From: Candidatus Aquidulcis sp.
Lineage (GTDB): Bacteria > Chloroflexota > Anaerolineae > Anaerolineales > UBA4823
DNA: 34,430 bases
Assembly: GCA_020723385.1 (NCBI GenBank)
Contig: DYIZ01000023.1
Location: 19,437 to 53,866 of the forward strand
Direction of reading: 5' to 3'
Below the pieces are notes generated by a model that ran no database searches, was not told the DNA's origin, and was given only the letters and a program-made list of their open reading frames with translations. Made by a program: the position numbers and the translations under genes. Each line of letters begins with the position of its first letter. The first letter of the stretch is position 1. Below are positions 34,177 to 34,430 of the stretch, one piece after another.

Positions 34177-34332
34177 ATAGGGTCTCCATTCGTTTGCCAA
34201 GATTAGAAGCTGATTTTACCCCGAAAATGAGCTGCTCATTCTGACGATTGCCCTACGAGTCGGCGATATTTGAAAGCCCACCTGCTTTTCCGAGCGCCTG
34301 CTCGTAAGAGCGCCCCTATCTCTTTCGATTTT

Positions 34333-34341
34333 TGCTATAAT
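34333..34341 (+). promoter_or_regulatory. Extended -10 promoter pointing out of the window
   Basis: TGCTATAAT is a perfect TATAAT preceded by TGn, the extended -10 form, which often dispenses with a strong -35; none is obvious upstream. It lies in the 254-base region before murA and points right, so it likely drives a gene beyond the window. No gene start is visible before 34430. Confidence 0.5.
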
Positions 34342-34430
34342 GAGGTCTGCTGCAAAAAGCCTGTTTTTTACCGCGGAGCAATTGTGTTTCCTGTCAAGGG
34401 CTAGCTTGAGGCGGTGGCAGGATTCCAGGA

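Overview
This window looks like a chromosomal segment from a Chloroflexota bacterium, probably Anaerolineae-like. The assignment is an inference. It rests on moderately high GC, several very large secreted parallel beta-helix and CSLREA-domain proteins, Thr/Pro-rich lipoprotein linkers, an alpha-2-macroglobulin gene near a pbpC gene, and a recurring C-terminal tail of the type Q-x-[FY]-[ILM]-P on secreted proteins. No tRNA, rRNA, CRISPR array, transposase or phage gene was seen.

Left part (1-15824), mostly cell-envelope functions. A Ser/Thr protein kinase runs off the left edge. Beside it is a lipoprotein with a formylglycine-generating-enzyme fold that lacks one of the two catalytic cysteines. 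Divergent from these is a 1653-residue alpha-2-macroglobulin with an intact CxEQ thioester motif and an unusual block of about six membrane segments in its middle. Convergent to it, behind a 26-bp perfect hairpin, are leftward genes for a DUF3795 Cys-rich protein, a CSLREA/beta-helix secreted protein, a GH44 glycoside hydrolase, penicillin-binding protein 1C and an MFS transporter. The A2M/PBP1C pairing matches the known bacterial linkage of these genes.

Middle part (16092-18871), signalling. A possible 40-codon small ORF is followed by a well-formed promoter, a NarL-type sensor histidine kinase with a Cys/His-rich input domain, and its LuxR/NarL-type response regulator. A 494-base intergenic stretch after it can fold into a chain of helices ending in a Rho-independent terminator, and is a candidate structured RNA.

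Right part (18872-32607), the most unusual region. A rightward run encodes a CSLREA/beta-helix membrane-anchored protein, a degenerate receiver-like protein, a 1722-residue secreted protein (SdrD B-like, IPT/TIG, beta-helix), three consecutive multicopper-oxidase-fold proteins and a small membrane-anchored protein. Copper ligands are split among the three cupredoxin proteins: the first keeps them only in its N-terminal domain, the second only in its C-terminal domain, and the third has none. The third gene also has an in-frame TAG inside a conserved repeat motif, which cuts off a C-terminal domain carrying the sorting-like tail. This set may form an extracellular redox or surface assembly, possibly controlled by the adjacent two-component system; that link is inference.

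Right edge: a perfect 23-bp hairpin separates this cluster from a convergent murA gene whose catalytic Cys is replaced by Asp, which predicts fosfomycin insensitivity. A promoter with an extended -10 points out of the window. Two copies of a small palindromic repeat lie about 30.7 kb apart in opposite orientation (1903 and 32625), and a second hairpin family with a conserved loop occurs near 9429 and 14490.
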